The notes under the pieces: generated by a model
What the model saw: only the letters and a program-made list of their open reading frames with translations
What the model was told of the DNA's origin: nothing
The model's database searches: none
Shown: piece by piece, positions 1 through 11,220 of the stretch
How positions within the stretch are numbered: position 1 is the stretch's first letter
How the letters are laid out: each line of letters begins with the position of its first letter
Made by a program: the position numbers and the translations under genes
Assembly (NCBI GenBank): GCA_038025085.1
Contig: CM076140.1
Location: 3,784,501 to 3,848,500 of the forward strand
Reading direction: 5' to 3'
Source of the DNA: Tetragonia tetragonoides
Lineage: Eukaryota; Streptophyta; Magnoliopsida; Caryophyllales; Aizoaceae
Length of the DNA stretch: 64,000 nt

Positions 1-1464
1 CCAAGATTTGGCAATTAATCGCCTAAACTCACACGTAAACCTTATTAGGAAAACAAACACTACTAGCAAAGTAGTAACACATGCATGCAAAGATCATCTC
101 CACCACACAATTTTCCGCGCTTACGCATTACATTTGTGAATATTTCACTTGAACTATCCAAAAAAAAAAAGATAATTAGTTAACATGTGTCAAGCATCCA
201 CGTGTGTAATGCGCAAATACGGAAAACAATGTATTGGAGAGCATCCGCATCCGAAAGGAAAGCAATCTACAAAGAGGAAAAGGGATAAAACCTTCCCACC
301 TTGGCTAGCTGGTTACTAATACTTCTGTAGTTTTTAAGGCACGTTATCGTTTCACTTCTGCTTCCTAAAGAATAAGATTTTAGCATGCATTTGATGATTT
401 TATAATGGTTTTAGCACCATTCCTTTCACATATACAATTGGAATTTTCATATTAGCTCTAATATTTTCATCATCCATACTGTTATATATTCATCCAAGTC
501 ATTTCAGTTTAGAAACAAACCAACCCATCATGTTAATATTTTTTTTTGGGGGGGGAGGAGGGGGGGGGGGGGAGCTGATTTAATGTGAAACTTATAGGCG
601 TAGCATATTTCTTCTAATTTGATTGGTGAAAGCATTGTGGAAATTTTCAATCGCAAATGAAGGATGAATCTGGGGATGGGGGGCTACATGATCATAATTA
701 TACTTTGTCTCTTCCTGTTCAGTTTGATTCACCTGAAAAGAAGTACATTACCTAAATAATCACCTTTAAGTGTGTCCATATAAGATGATCAAATAATCCA
801 TGTCAAACGATGATGATTGGCTTGCCTAATATATGTGATTTGCGGACTATTACATGTACCCTTATATAAAGAAAGAAAAAAGAAAAGAATGAAGTGATAA
901 GTCTAAAATCTATTCATGGTGTATGAACCATTCAAATATTTACCTAACTCAAGGGTAGTGATGAGATTCTAATGAGTATGGTAAGCCATTTACTCAAAAG
1001 AAATAGTGTTGAAAATCAACTCATATAAATTTGTCCCTAAAAAATCTTATATAAATCTGATTATTGGTTTAATTGACTTCTTAAAATAGTGGTATTAAGG
1101 TTTAAAACTCCTAGCATAGGTTTTTTTTTTGGGGGGTGATATGACTCTTTTTTGGTGATATGACTCTTAGTATTTAAGAGTTAAAACTATAATTTAAAGT
1201 CGGGAGAACAATTCGCGATGGGGAAGCTATTGAGAAATTAAATTCGGGAGAACAATCCGGGATGGGGGAGCTATTGAGAAATACAAATTTATAAGGAAAA
1301 GAAGGTCACCTTGTTTCGTATATTGCCGCAATTTTTATTTCTTTCAGCATTGCATCTTTTATGCACTTCATTATGCCTCTGTGTTTCATTCTACAATACC
1401 TTTTGTATTGCATTGCAAATTTCGATATGTTACACATTATCTCGTTAAAAAGAATAGAGCCTAA
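1..1464. other. Intergenic, no gene seen
   Basis: No open frame of note is present. The stretch is AT-rich. It holds a T-run followed by broken G-runs at 541-572, which can suggest polymerase slippage or a decayed retroposon tail, and a short tandem duplication near 1.2 kb that is listed separately. Nothing else is recognisable. Confidence 0.6.
1201..1288. repeat. Two-copy 44-bp tandem duplication
   Basis: Two adjacent units, 1201-1244 and 1245-1288, both start CGGGAGAACAAT and end GAAAT plus a few bases. They differ at only a few positions. Just upstream (about 1136-1168) a GGTGATATGACTCTT segment is also doubled. This is a local slippage-type duplication with no evident function. Confidence 0.75.
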
Positions 1465-1736
1465 GACTTCGTTTGATTCACCTGGATAAAACTAATTTGA
1501 ACTGAACTGAATTGAACTGAATTGATTTTTTAAATTTGACTGTTAACCATTTAAAATTTGTCCAAACATAGTCAATATTGGACTCATTTGAAAGTATGCT
1601 TTGAGATCTTTCCGATGATATAATTATCATCATGAAATTAGTTCGGAATAAAAAGTTATATGAGTGCTAAAGTTACGCATGAACTGAACTAAACTGAACT
1701 GAATTTAAGTAAAATTAAGGTGAATCAAACAGAGCC
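1465..1736. mobile_element. Tourist-like (PIF/Harbinger) MITE
   Basis: The 272-bp element has inverted termini sharing the block GTTTGATTCACCT near both ends. It is flanked on both sides by the trinucleotide TAA (1462-1464 and 1737-1739), the usual target duplication of PIF/Harbinger elements. The subterminal parts are rich in GAACTGAACTGAA-type repeats. It has no coding capacity. Confidence 0.7.
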
Positions 1737-1803
1737 TAAGTAACACAATATGAAGACTATAAGTTTCAGCCTTGAAGGACAGGACATAGGAATCTCCAAT
1801 AAG

Positions 1804-2497
1804 TAGAGATGAGCGCAATCGGGTACCCACCGAGTATTGCACTACGCGGAATTGGAATTGGATCAACCGGTTCCTAATTCGTAAAAATTGGAATTGGAAT
1901 TGGAATTGGAATTGGAATTGGTTGCACCAGTTCCTAAATCTTAGAAATTGAAATTGGATCCACCGGGTATCCACCGGTTCCTGGGTACCCAAGTCCACAT
2001 TAAATCCATATTTTATTATTTTTTAAATCAAATAAATGTATATTTTAATAATAAAAAACATCAATTATAATATTACACTAACAAATATTAGTTTCAGAAA
2101 ATATGCAAACATAAAATTAACTAATAAAATCAAAATACTTAACATTTTAAATCAAAACTTAATTAATGTATAGAATCATTTAATTATTAATACTACAAAT
2201 ACAATCACTAAAAATATTAAAATTACAAATACAATTTGTTAAACCACTAAATTTACTAGAAAATCACCATTTTTTATTTCTAACAAAGGAAAAAGTCTTA
2301 TAATTTTTTTTTTACACTGGATACCCAACCGGTTCCCGTTTCCAAAAGTCAAGAATTGGAATTGGAATTGGTTGGTACCGGTTCCTATTATTGGGAATTG
2401 GAATTGGTTAGCTGGTTCCGGTTCCGGTTCCGGAACCACCGATTCCAAACCAATTCCGGTTCCGGTTTTGGGTACCCGGAATTTCTGTTCACCCCTA
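1804..2497 (+). mobile_element. Non-autonomous hAT-type element, copy 1
   Basis: The 694-bp element is flanked by a perfect 8-bp direct repeat, CCAATAAG, at 1796-1803 and 2498-2505. Eight bases is the hAT target-site length. Its ends are inverted: TAGAGATGAGCG on the left, and TAGGGGTGAACA when the right end is read inward. The subterminal zones consist of GAATTGG and GGTTCC repeats, and the centre is AT-rich. Short reading frames coding QFQF-type peptides arise only from the GAATTGG repeats. A second copy, inverted, lies at 11673-12315. Confidence 0.85.
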
Positions 2498-2505
2498 CCA
2501 ATAAG

Positions 2506-3231
2506 GGCATCATTTTTCTAAAAGAAAAAAAACTAAACTAAAGGGATATTTTATAGAGGTAACTAATGGGATATTAACCAACAAGGTTCGATTCTTGTTG
2601 GCCTACTACAAAAAACTGAGTTGGGATCCTCTCTATTTGCTAAAAGAAATGGAGGCCTTTATTTAGCAAATGGAGGATGAGGTCTTCTTCTAACCAAATT
2701 TTGAATTAAAAGAATTTAAAAAGGCAAAATGAGAGAAGGAGATCTAAACCTCCATTTAAAAAATGGAGAGAAAAAAACTAGGGAGATCCAACTCCAAAAA
2801 ACGTCCCCCTAAAACCCCGGTCAAACATTAGGGACATGTTGGTTGCATATTATAAGGCGGTGATGAGTTTTAACAAAAGAAAAAACTGGGAGTCCGTCTA
2901 AAGAATGCTTGCGGCTTGCTGCCCATTGTAAATGTCGAACCGTTGAAAGTAGTAAGACTGACTGAGCCAGCTGTTGGCGCGCTGAAGAGACGTTAAATGC
3001 CCACTCTCATCTCATCTCATCTCATCTCAATCTCCAACTGCCCGTTTCTTCCTCCCTCATCACACTGTGTGACGCACCCGCCAACTTAGTCAATTATCTT
3101 CTTGAGTAGTGGAGAGAGAGAGAGAGAAAATCTCCCAGTTCTCAAACTCTATCATCATCATCTATACTCGTTTATCTGATCTTTTGACCAAAATTTAATT
3201 ATTTTTTTTGATCTTAATTTCCATAATTTTA
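2506..3231 (+). promoter_or_regulatory. Upstream region and 5' leader of the USP gene
   Basis: No gene is present. The last 250 bases look like a leader and core promoter. They hold a CTCAT repeat (about 3006-3030), pyrimidine-rich sequence, and a GA microsatellite (about 3113-3127), all of which are common in plant 5' leaders. I could not place a TATA box with confidence. Confidence 0.4.
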
Positions 3232-6200
3232 ATGGCCGGACAACTCCGATGTGTCGTTGTCGCCGTCGACGGTAGTGATGAGAGTATGAACGCCTTACGG
3301 TGGGCCCTCGATAACGTCACCGTTAGACCACCACAAGACGGCGGTTCGTTGGTTGTTCTCCACGTTCAATCTCGACCGTCTATCGCTACCGGTATCAGCC
3401 CTGGATCCGTTCCTTTTGGCGGTCCCAGTTAAGTTTCGCTTTAAGTTTTTAGTTATTCTCAATTGAATTTGATCAATGAATAATTAAATTGGGAACTGAT
3501 TGTGGAAAAATGAAATTTGATTTTTGGGAAATTAATTAGGTGTGGAGGTGCCAGCTTTTGCGGCGGCAATTGAAGCTCATCAGAAACGTGTCACTGATGC
3601 TGTTATCAAGCACGCTTTGGATCTTTGTGCAGAGAAAAATGTAAGTCCACCATTTTTATTTTTTATTTTTTTTTACTTTGTTGTTTTTAATTAAATATAC
3701 GATAATGAATTTATTTTATTTATGTTGGATTTGATTGCGATTCTGTGATTGTGGAACAAAATCAGATATATGATCGATTCATCATTATTGGGAATTTGGG
3801 ATATGTTTAGCTGGCCAGCTGGGGCTGAATGGATGAGTTATGGACCATGGTGTTTCTGCTTGAATGATAGAGTGTGATTGACTAGCATTATGGGAGCTTT
3901 GCTTGTTTTATTTATGGTAGTAGAAGTGTAGAACTGTAGAAGAACTATACATTGGAAAGGTTAGTCTTAGCTATCAGATAAGAGTAGGCGTTGAGTTCAA
4001 ATCCAGTTGGTACTAGGTAGAAATCGTCGAGTCACTTTCAGTTAGTAGAGTGTAATATCCATACCAAATTCAGCATAATGAGGTATCAATTGTTCACGTT
4101 ATTGGAATTCAGAAATTTTAGTGGAGTTTTGGATAGGATTTATGTCAACATCGGTATAGCTGTACCTTAAACAAGTTTCAGAAACGGAAATCATGAGTTG
4201 CGGAGTTGCTTCAAGGTTAAGGATGTAGCTTCTTATCTCCTACGGCAACAACCAACTAAACGAGAGAACTTATCCTACAACTATTTTCTGATTTGAGGAT
4301 GGAGCACGCTATTGCTCTCTTATGTGTTTTACCAGCACTACGTTCAAAACATTCGTAATTATCATTGTCTCTGCCTCAATAACAGTGTTTTCTCAGAAAA
4401 TTGATGTCTTTAGCTTGCTATGTGCAACGGCAGCTGTTTTACTTAGTTTCTTATTGGCTTATACATATAGGTCTAAGAATGGATTAGAGGTTTGATTTTC
4501 CTTCACAAAATGTAGAGGATTTGGCTGGTGTTGACCTTCTTCTGTTACTGCAGGACAAATGGCACAAATAATAGAAGAAAGCATTTTTTGAAACGAGCAT
4601 AAGGTAGTTAAGATGGATGAACTTTGGCAGTGAATAGACGAGAAATTTTTATGTCAAATTATAGAGTTAGGACTAAGAAAGGATAGATTAAGTGATCATG
4701 TCAAATTAGACGCCAGCACTTGTACTGAAGGTTGTCAACAACTTGCTATTTTCTTTCTTCTTTTCGTTGACAATGTTTGGGGTCTGGAGAGGTCGTACGT
4801 AACCTTACCCTTAGTTAGTAGAGAGAGTGAGAGAATGTTTCCGATTGACACACAAATTTTTATTCATTTTTGAAAATTTTCGAAAACAAATGAATGCAAA
4901 ATGTAAGGATTAATTCAGATATGAATGAATGAACAGATGTAGGAATGGATGAATATGTAAATGAATAAATAAAATTTATATTCATATATATAAACACCAA
5001 GGAGGGACAATAAACAAAATCAGGTAAATGAAAAAAGGTTGGAAAAGAACTCCTCAAGGGAAAAGATACTTAAGCGTGAAAAAAACCAACATCAGAGGCT
5101 TCATTGACAATGTTTATTCTCGGAATTAATTGTTGCTAAGTAAGAGAATCTGTTGCCAAAGAATAACATGTTCGTTTTATTGGAGTTCATCTAATTAGTT
5201 TAGCTTATGCCTTACCCCCTGTTACATCAGGATCAATATAAGTCCTTTGCTTACTCAGAACTAAACTTTTTAAGTGTTCACAACTTTCTTTTCAGGTGAA
5301 CGTCAAGACCCATGTAGTTGTTGGGCATCCCAAGGATAAAATATGTGAAACTGTTGATGAGATGCAGGCTGACTTACTAGTGATGGGAAACCGTGCTTTT
5401 GGTCCTATCAAGAGGTAATTCCTAGTCTAAGTGTAGAAAATTAAGTGACTAGGGGCAGCTGTTGCCCAACTTCCTGCATGCATCCTCTTCTGTACCCTCC
5501 TCTCTTTGGATGGGGCAGTAGCAGTGCAGTAGCAGTGGTCAGCCTGGTATGTGCTTACCTTGCTAATGATGATATGTGACAGCCACGTAAGTGTTTATAT
5601 AACGCAGGGGTGGAATACGGTGTAAAGAAAATTTAGTGGTCAATGATATACTTCTCTGTCTTAAATTCAGTTTAAGAATCATGAATATGCAAAAATTATA
5701 ACCATAAGCTTGCTCATGTCACTACTAAACTTGGGATTTTGTGGTCTGGCAGAATGTTTTTGGGAAGTGTGAGCAAGTACTGCAGCAACCATGCATCTTG
5801 CCCTGTTGTCATAGTGAAGGGTGAACTTGGACAAGGTATGTTCCAAGGCCGAGACCGCAGCTTTTAAATTTGTGTTTTCTTTTTCCCCCAACCTTGTTCT
5901 TCCGTTCCCCCTGCCCACTTAATGTCAAGTTTTTTTCTTCCTTAATGAAGTAAAAGTTTGTAAATCAGAGTGTACCAGACTTGCAAGAAATATTCCTAAT
6001 TGATCAGGGAGACGACTCTGAATTTAGGTTAAAATTATCAGACAAGCAAGCCGCATGAAAGTCATACTTATCCTCAAGGACAGCTCCTGCATTCAGTACC
6101 TATTTCAGTCTTAAGATCTAACTGAAGTTAGTGTATAGTTCAGATTGACCTCCTTGATCCCCACTATGCATACCTGAGGATAAATGGACATTCCCATGAA

Positions 6201-6913
6201 TAGCTGGGAGTTTCCTTTCTCTGCAAATATGATGAGCAGCTGCAGCGGAAGAGTCTCCTCATGCAAACCAGAAGACACCCATACAATGACTTATGGCCCG
6301 TTAGATCTTTAGGTCCCATTTCCCTCCTGTGGCTGCCCATTAGAACATTCTTAGTTAAGAGCCCTCCTACTCCCCCCATAATAATGCACCTATATCTTGC
6401 TCACTTGAGCTTGCCTGATATTAGCGGTTTCTTAATATTTGTCGCTTCTGCAATCATAACATCTTGCCTTTCTGAGGAATACCTGTGTGTTTCTGCCATG
6501 CTGATATTTTTCTGCCTTAATGTGTGATGTTAATTATCCGAGAACTGGTAGACTTGCCGTGACCTTGGAGATGTTATACTTCGCTGGTATTGCCATCCGT
6601 AGACAAAGTATTAGCTAGCACCTGCAATAGTAATAATGTAAAGAGAACCAGCTAGTCTGATGCTGCAATACACTATCCACATGCTCTTATTTGTAGGTTT
6701 CTTGTTGACTTACAATTAGATTTTGCGGAAAATCTTTTTGACTATAGTTTTGCGAGATGATTGACAGCAAAATGATGTTATACTGACGGGTAAAACCTAA
6801 TGCACATTGCACATTGCACATCGCACATCGCACATCGCACATTGCATATTCTTTTGAAACATCGGGCTGATTTTGCTTATTCGTACTTTTTCCCTTCTGC
6901 AACAGATGACTGA
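3232..6913 (+). CDS. Universal stress protein (USP) family
   Basis: Exons at 3232-3427, 3540-3640, 5296-5414, 5753-5835 and 6906-6913 join in frame to a 168-residue protein, normal for plant single-domain USPs. The USP fold starts at about residue 7 (VVVAVDGS, then MNALRWAL). Its C-terminal nucleotide loop runs LVMGNRAFGPIKR-MFLGSVS to PVVIVK. In ATP-binding USPs the loop follows G-X2-G-X9-G-S/T. Here G130, G143 and S144 are present but the second glycine is Ala133, so ATP binding is uncertain. The last exon is only eight bases and supplies the end of the protein (DD, stop). Its acceptor CAG and the preceding donor GTATGT are good, but such a tiny exon needs transcript support. The ATG at 3232 is chosen over an in-frame ATG at 3208 because the family starts close to the first beta strand. 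The role is a soluble, probably cytosolic stress-related protein. Its partner is not known. It converges with the PPR gene. Confidence 0.88.
6802..6850. repeat. Seven-copy heptamer repeat in USP intron 4
   Basis: GCACATT, GCACATC and GCATATT heptamers follow one another seven times without a gap. They lie about 55 bases before the last USP exon. This is a minisatellite-like slippage product. Confidence 0.85.
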
Positions 6914-7285
6914 CAGTGATCCAGTACAAACATCAATCATGTTGCTGTGCTTCTCTTCTTCCCTTTGGAAATTATGGCGGGGTGTCTGGGTGGTATGCTT
7001 CCTTGTGGCTGGTTATGGTGGTGTTTGTTGTAGTGATCAAAATGTTTGCTTGATTGATTGTTTTGTCCGCAACTGGCTTAAGCTCCGTGTCAAGGGTTTT
7101 GTTTACTTTTCATGGGCTGATTGTTGGATTGTAAATTGTGGAAAGACAATTTGTAACTTTGTATAGAGTGATAAAAAAAGATCTGTTGGGGAATTGATTG
7201 AACCTCCTTCAAAATTATGGAACAATATTGTGTATTGCTTCATATTCATCTGTAGGCGCTGATTGGTTAGATCCAACTGTGACTG

Positions 7286-9112
7286 TCACCAGTAATCTCT
7301 ACAACTACAAGATCCATTCCTGAAATGATGAAATCTATTTACATCTCTTACAACAAAATCCCTCTCAACGATGCTGCTGATTAGCTTAAAAGCCTCATGG
7401 CAATCACTACACATCCTTAAATTCTTCATGATTCGGATGGTTTCTCCTCTGGGTATGCTTATCAAACTAAATCCCAAGGCTAGCCTCTCACTATGAAGAC
7501 TCACCATCTCCTCCTTGGATTCCTCTTCGACATCAACAAAGGCCAACCCGGTACTTCCCCCAACATAACCTCTCTCCTTCATTCTCTCTCCCAAGTCGCT
7601 CAACAAATGCAGCACTTCACTGCTTCTCGGAAATGATGATACATTTCTAGCATAAAATTCATAAACTGAATCCTTAATCTCGACCCAACTGCAACCAGGC
7701 TCCTTTCTCACCCCTACACGCTTCATTTCAGAACGGATATTCTGAGCGTCAACCCAGTTTCCAGCCAATGCATAAGTGTTTGACATTGCAACATAAGCAG
7801 CATCGACTTGTTGCTTAGCTTCCATTAACCATTTACTAGCTTCAGCTGCTATATCTACTCTCCCATGAACCCTGCTAGCTGTGAGAAGAGCACCCCATAT
7901 CACAGCCCCTTCATTATCATGTTGTATCTCAATAGACTTTGCTAACCGATAAGCCTCATCCAGACGGCCTCGCCTTCCGAGCATGTCAACAACACAAGTG
8001 AGATGCATTATATCTGGAACTACACCATGTCTTGTTTGCATCGACTTCAAGTGCTCGAGGCCTTTATCTACAAGACCCGAATGGCTACAAGCATATAAGA
8101 TGCCAAGAAATGTGACACCGTTTGGACTTATTCCCCTGAGAACCATCTCTTCGAAGAGCTCAAGAGACGCCTCTCCTAGCCCGTGTTTTGCAGCAGAGAC
8201 AATCATAGAAGTGTATGGTATCACAGACGGATTTTTGATGCGTCTAAACACCTGAAGGGAAAATTCAATACATCCACATTTGGCGTACATATCAGTAAGT
8301 GCACAAGCAACAACCTTGTTAGATTCATACCCCCTTTTGACTACAGTTGTATGTGTGGATTTGCCATATACCAACCTCCCCACGCTTGCACAAGCATTAA
8401 CAACACTGGCTAGCATAAACTGATTAGGAGGTTCATTCTCTATTTGATTGAACTCCTTGAACAGTTTCATCGCTTCATATCCTTGAGCATCTTGTGCATA
8501 CCCTGTGATCATCGAAGTCCAAGAAACAACATTCCTGGTAACCATTGAATCAAAAACCCGTCTAGCAGCAGCCAGATCGTTCGATTTTCCATACATGTCA
8601 ATCAACGAGGTAGACACAACAAGGTTTTCCCGATAACCATATATTTCGACAAGGGCATGCACTATCTTCCCTGTTTTCATACCTGCAAGTACAGAGCAGG
8701 CGTTGATGACAGTAGAAAATGTAAAAGCATTAGGCAACACCATGCTTTCGGACATCTTTGCAAAGAGCCAAACAGCCATTTTTGGCTGCCGAGCTGCAAT
8801 GTAACCCCCCATGAGGGATGTCCAAGACACAATGTTTGGTTCAAGCGTTTCGTCGAATAGTTGGTGTGCATTATCCATGAACTGACATCTAACATAAGCA
8901 TTGATGAGATGATTAGTGGGAAATGTTTCATCTAAAAACCCAGATTTGAGAATCTTCGAATGTGTCGATAGCACCAAGTTTAAATCTTTAGAGTCTTGCA
9001 ATTGTTGAATGAATTGGGCGCTAGTGTGAAAAGGGTACACTTTGTTTTGGCGGGAAAGATGGGTTGGTGAAAGGGTAATGTTCAGGAGGTTACGACCTGA
9101 TAGCTTTCTCAT
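7286..9112 (-). CDS. DYW-type pentatricopeptide repeat protein (C-to-U RNA editing factor)
   Basis: A single uninterrupted frame codes for 608 residues, as is usual for intronless plant PPR genes. The N-terminus (MRKLSGRNLLNI...) is basic and hydroxylated, like a mitochondrial targeting peptide. PLS-type PPR repeats fill about residues 60-410 (for example NVVSWTSMITGYAQ and VACALTDMYAKCG). An E/E+ region follows, then a C-terminal DYW deaminase domain. That domain has the zinc-site and catalytic signature HSE (from about residue 540), CSDCH (from about residue 568), and the exact ending CSCRDYW. Such proteins bind one or a few organelle transcripts and deaminate a specific cytidine. From memory the sequence is close to Arabidopsis At4g15720 (REME2, a mitochondrial editing factor). 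That assignment is my recollection, not a search. The stop codon lies only 373 bases from the USP stop on the other strand. The start codon is about 180 bases from a repeat array. Confidence 0.93.
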   Translation of the reverse strand: MRKLSGRNLLNITLSPTHLSRQNKVYPFHTSAQFIQQLQDSKDLNLVLSTHSKILKSGFLDETFPTNHLINAYVRCQFMDNAHQLFDETLEPNIVSWTSLMGGYIAARQPKMAVWLFAKMSESMVLPNAFTFSTVINACSVLAGMKTGKIVHALVEIYGYRENLVVSTSLIDMYGKSNDLAAARRVFDSMVTRNVVSWTSMITGYAQDAQGYEAMKLFKEFNQIENEPPNQFMLASVVNACASVGRLVYGKSTHTTVVKRGYESNKVVACALTDMYAKCGCIEFSLQVFRRIKNPSVIPYTSMIVSAAKHGLGEASLELFEEMVLRGISPNGVTFLGILYACSHSGLVDKGLEHLKSMQTRHGVVPDIMHLTCVVDMLGRRGRLDEAYRLAKSIEIQHDNEGAVIWGALLTASRVHGRVDIAAEASKWLMEAKQQVDAAYVAMSNTYALAGNWVDAQNIRSEMKRVGVRKEPGCSWVEIKDSVYEFYARNVSSFPRSSEVLHLLSDLGERMKERGYVGGSTGLAFVDVEEESKEEMVSLHSERLALGFSLISIPRGETIRIMKNLRMCSDCHEAFKLISSIVERDFVVRDVNRFHHFRNGSCSCRDYW

Positions 9113-9290
9113 GCTTACTCAAATTGTCTTCTTTAGTTAGATTTGAGCTGCCTCTAATTTGTATGTTCAGTATCAAACATTTTGCTTCACGGATTTCTTT
9201 CTCCAGCAAAATCAATGAGTTCTTCAAGGAAGCAAAATCAATGAGTTCATTAGACAAGTTCTGAGACATCGGGGAATGAACAACAAAACA

Positions 9291-11220
9291 TGAATTATAA
9301 CCTTCGTTTTTGGCTTTCCGGGGCTCGGATGCCATTTTTGCCCAAACTTGTCCGGGGGATTTACCATGACCTTAGAGGACCCTCGGTGCCCCAAAAGGGT
9401 CGTCCGAATCCCCAAACTTCGATATCACTCATGCCTTTGGTTTTCGACTCTTACATCGGTGTCCCGTAAAACGCCCCTCCAAGCTTATCAGGGACTGTAT
9501 CAGCAACTCCAAGAGCCTCCCACGTCCCATAGAGGTGTTCAGTGCGATGTGGTTTTAGCCCAAACATTTTCGGGTGGTCTATCATGACCCTAGAGGATCT
9601 TCAGCGCCCTAAGAGGGTCATTCGAATCCCCGAACTTTGATATCACCCATCCTTTTATCGTTCTAGCTCTTACTCCAGTTTCCCGTAAAACGCCCTTACA
9701 AATCTATCAAGGACCGGATAAGCGACCCCGAGGGTCTCTCATGTCCCCTGAGGATGTTCCGTGCGATGTGGTGCGAAAGTTTCCACCTTCGTTCCAGGGC
9801 CTCCCGAAACCCCAAAAACGTGGATTATAGCCTTCAAGTTCGGCTTCTGGGGGCCCGAGTGTCATTTTTGCCCAAACTTCTCCTGGCGGTATATATTGAC
9901 CCATGAGGATCCTCGGTGCCTTGGGAGGGTCATCCGGATCCCCAAACTTCTATATCACCCAAGCATTCGATGTTCCGGCCCTTACATCGGTGTCCGGTAA
10001 AAACGCCCTTACAAGCCTATTAGGGACACGATAATGGACCCCGAGGGCCTCTCATGTCCCCTAGGGGTGTTCCGTGCGATATGGTGCGAAAATTTCCACC
10101 TTCGTTTCGGGGTCTCCCGAAAGCCCAAAAACATGGATTATAGCCTTCGTTTTCGGCTTCCCGGGGCCCGAGTGTCATTTTTACCCAAACTTTTCCGGGG
10201 GGTCTATCATGACCCTAGAGGATCTTCGATGCCCTGGAAGGGTCATCCGGATCTCCAAACTTTTATATCACCCATGCATTCGATGTTCCGGCCCTTATAT
10301 CGGTGTTCGGTAAAAACGCCCTTACAAGCCTATTAGGGACCCGATAATGGACCCCGAGGGCCTCCCATGTCCCCTAAGGGTGTTCCATGTGATGTGGTGC
10401 GAAAATTTTCACCTTCGTTCCGGGGCTTCCCGAAAGCCCAAAAAACGTGGATTATAACCTTCGTTTTCGGCTTCCCGGGGCTCGACTGTCATTTTTTTCC
10501 AAACTTCTCCGGGGGGTCTATTATGACCCTAGAGGATCCTCGATGCCCTGAGAGGGTCATCCGGATCCTGAAACTTCTATATCACTCATGCATTCGATAT
10601 TCCGGGCCCTTATATCAGGTGTCCGGTAAAAACGCCTTTACAAGTCTATTAGGGACCCGTTAATGGACCTCGAGGGCCTCCCATTTTCCCTAGGGATGTT
10701 TCGTGCAATGTGGTGCGAAAATTTCCAGCTTCGTGTCGGAGCCTCGGGGAAGCCCAAAAAGCGTTGATTATAACCTTTGTTTTCGGCTTCCGGGGGCCAA
10801 GGTGCCATTTTAGCCCAAACTTATACGGGGGGGTCTATCATTACCCTAGATGACCCTTGGTGTCCCGGGAGGGTCATCCGGATCCCCAAACATTAATATC
10901 ACCCATGCATTCGATGTTTCGGCCCTTACATTGGTGTCCCGTAAAAACGCCTTTACAAGCCTATTAGAGACCCGATAATGGACCCCAGGGGCCTCTTATG
11001 TTACCTAAGGGTGTCCCGTGCGATGTGGTGCAAAAATATCTATCTTCGTTCCGGAGCCTCCCGAAGCCCAAAAAACGTGGATGCCTTTGATTTTCGGCTT
11101 CCCGTGGCCCGTTTTTCGTTTTTCCCCAAAGTTCTCTGGGGGATCTATCGTCACCATCAAGAACCTCCGGTGCCTCGGGACAGTCATCCGGGTTCCCAGT
11201 GGAACATGGGACATAGGGAC
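9291..11220 (+). repeat. GC-rich tandem array of ~313-bp units, array 1
   Basis: Seven copies of the anchor CCCAAAC(T/A) occur at about 9341, 9558, 9871, 10184, 10499, 10814 and 11125, giving spacings of 217, 313, 313, 315, 315 and 311. Each unit repeats the same order of blocks: GGTCTATCATGACCCTAGAG, GGGTCATCCGGATCC, CATTCGATGTTCCGG, GGTAAAAACGCC, CGATGTGGTGCGAAAAT, then CGTGGATTATA. The first interval lacks about 96 bases between the GATGTGGT block and the next anchor. The sequence is visibly GC-rich against its AT-rich surroundings. Overlapping frames occur on both strands because the repeat has few stop codons, so I do not call them genes. A diverged, inverted array of the same family lies at about 46850-47895. 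Confidence 0.93.

Noticed and set aside
1705..2541. Frames coding QFQFQF and ELELVG peptides
   Set aside because: They are translations of the GAATTGG and GGTTCC repeats of the hAT-type element.
9291..11220. CRISPR-like array
   Set aside because: Units are ~313 bp with no short-repeat/unique-spacer pattern, and this is plant nuclear DNA.
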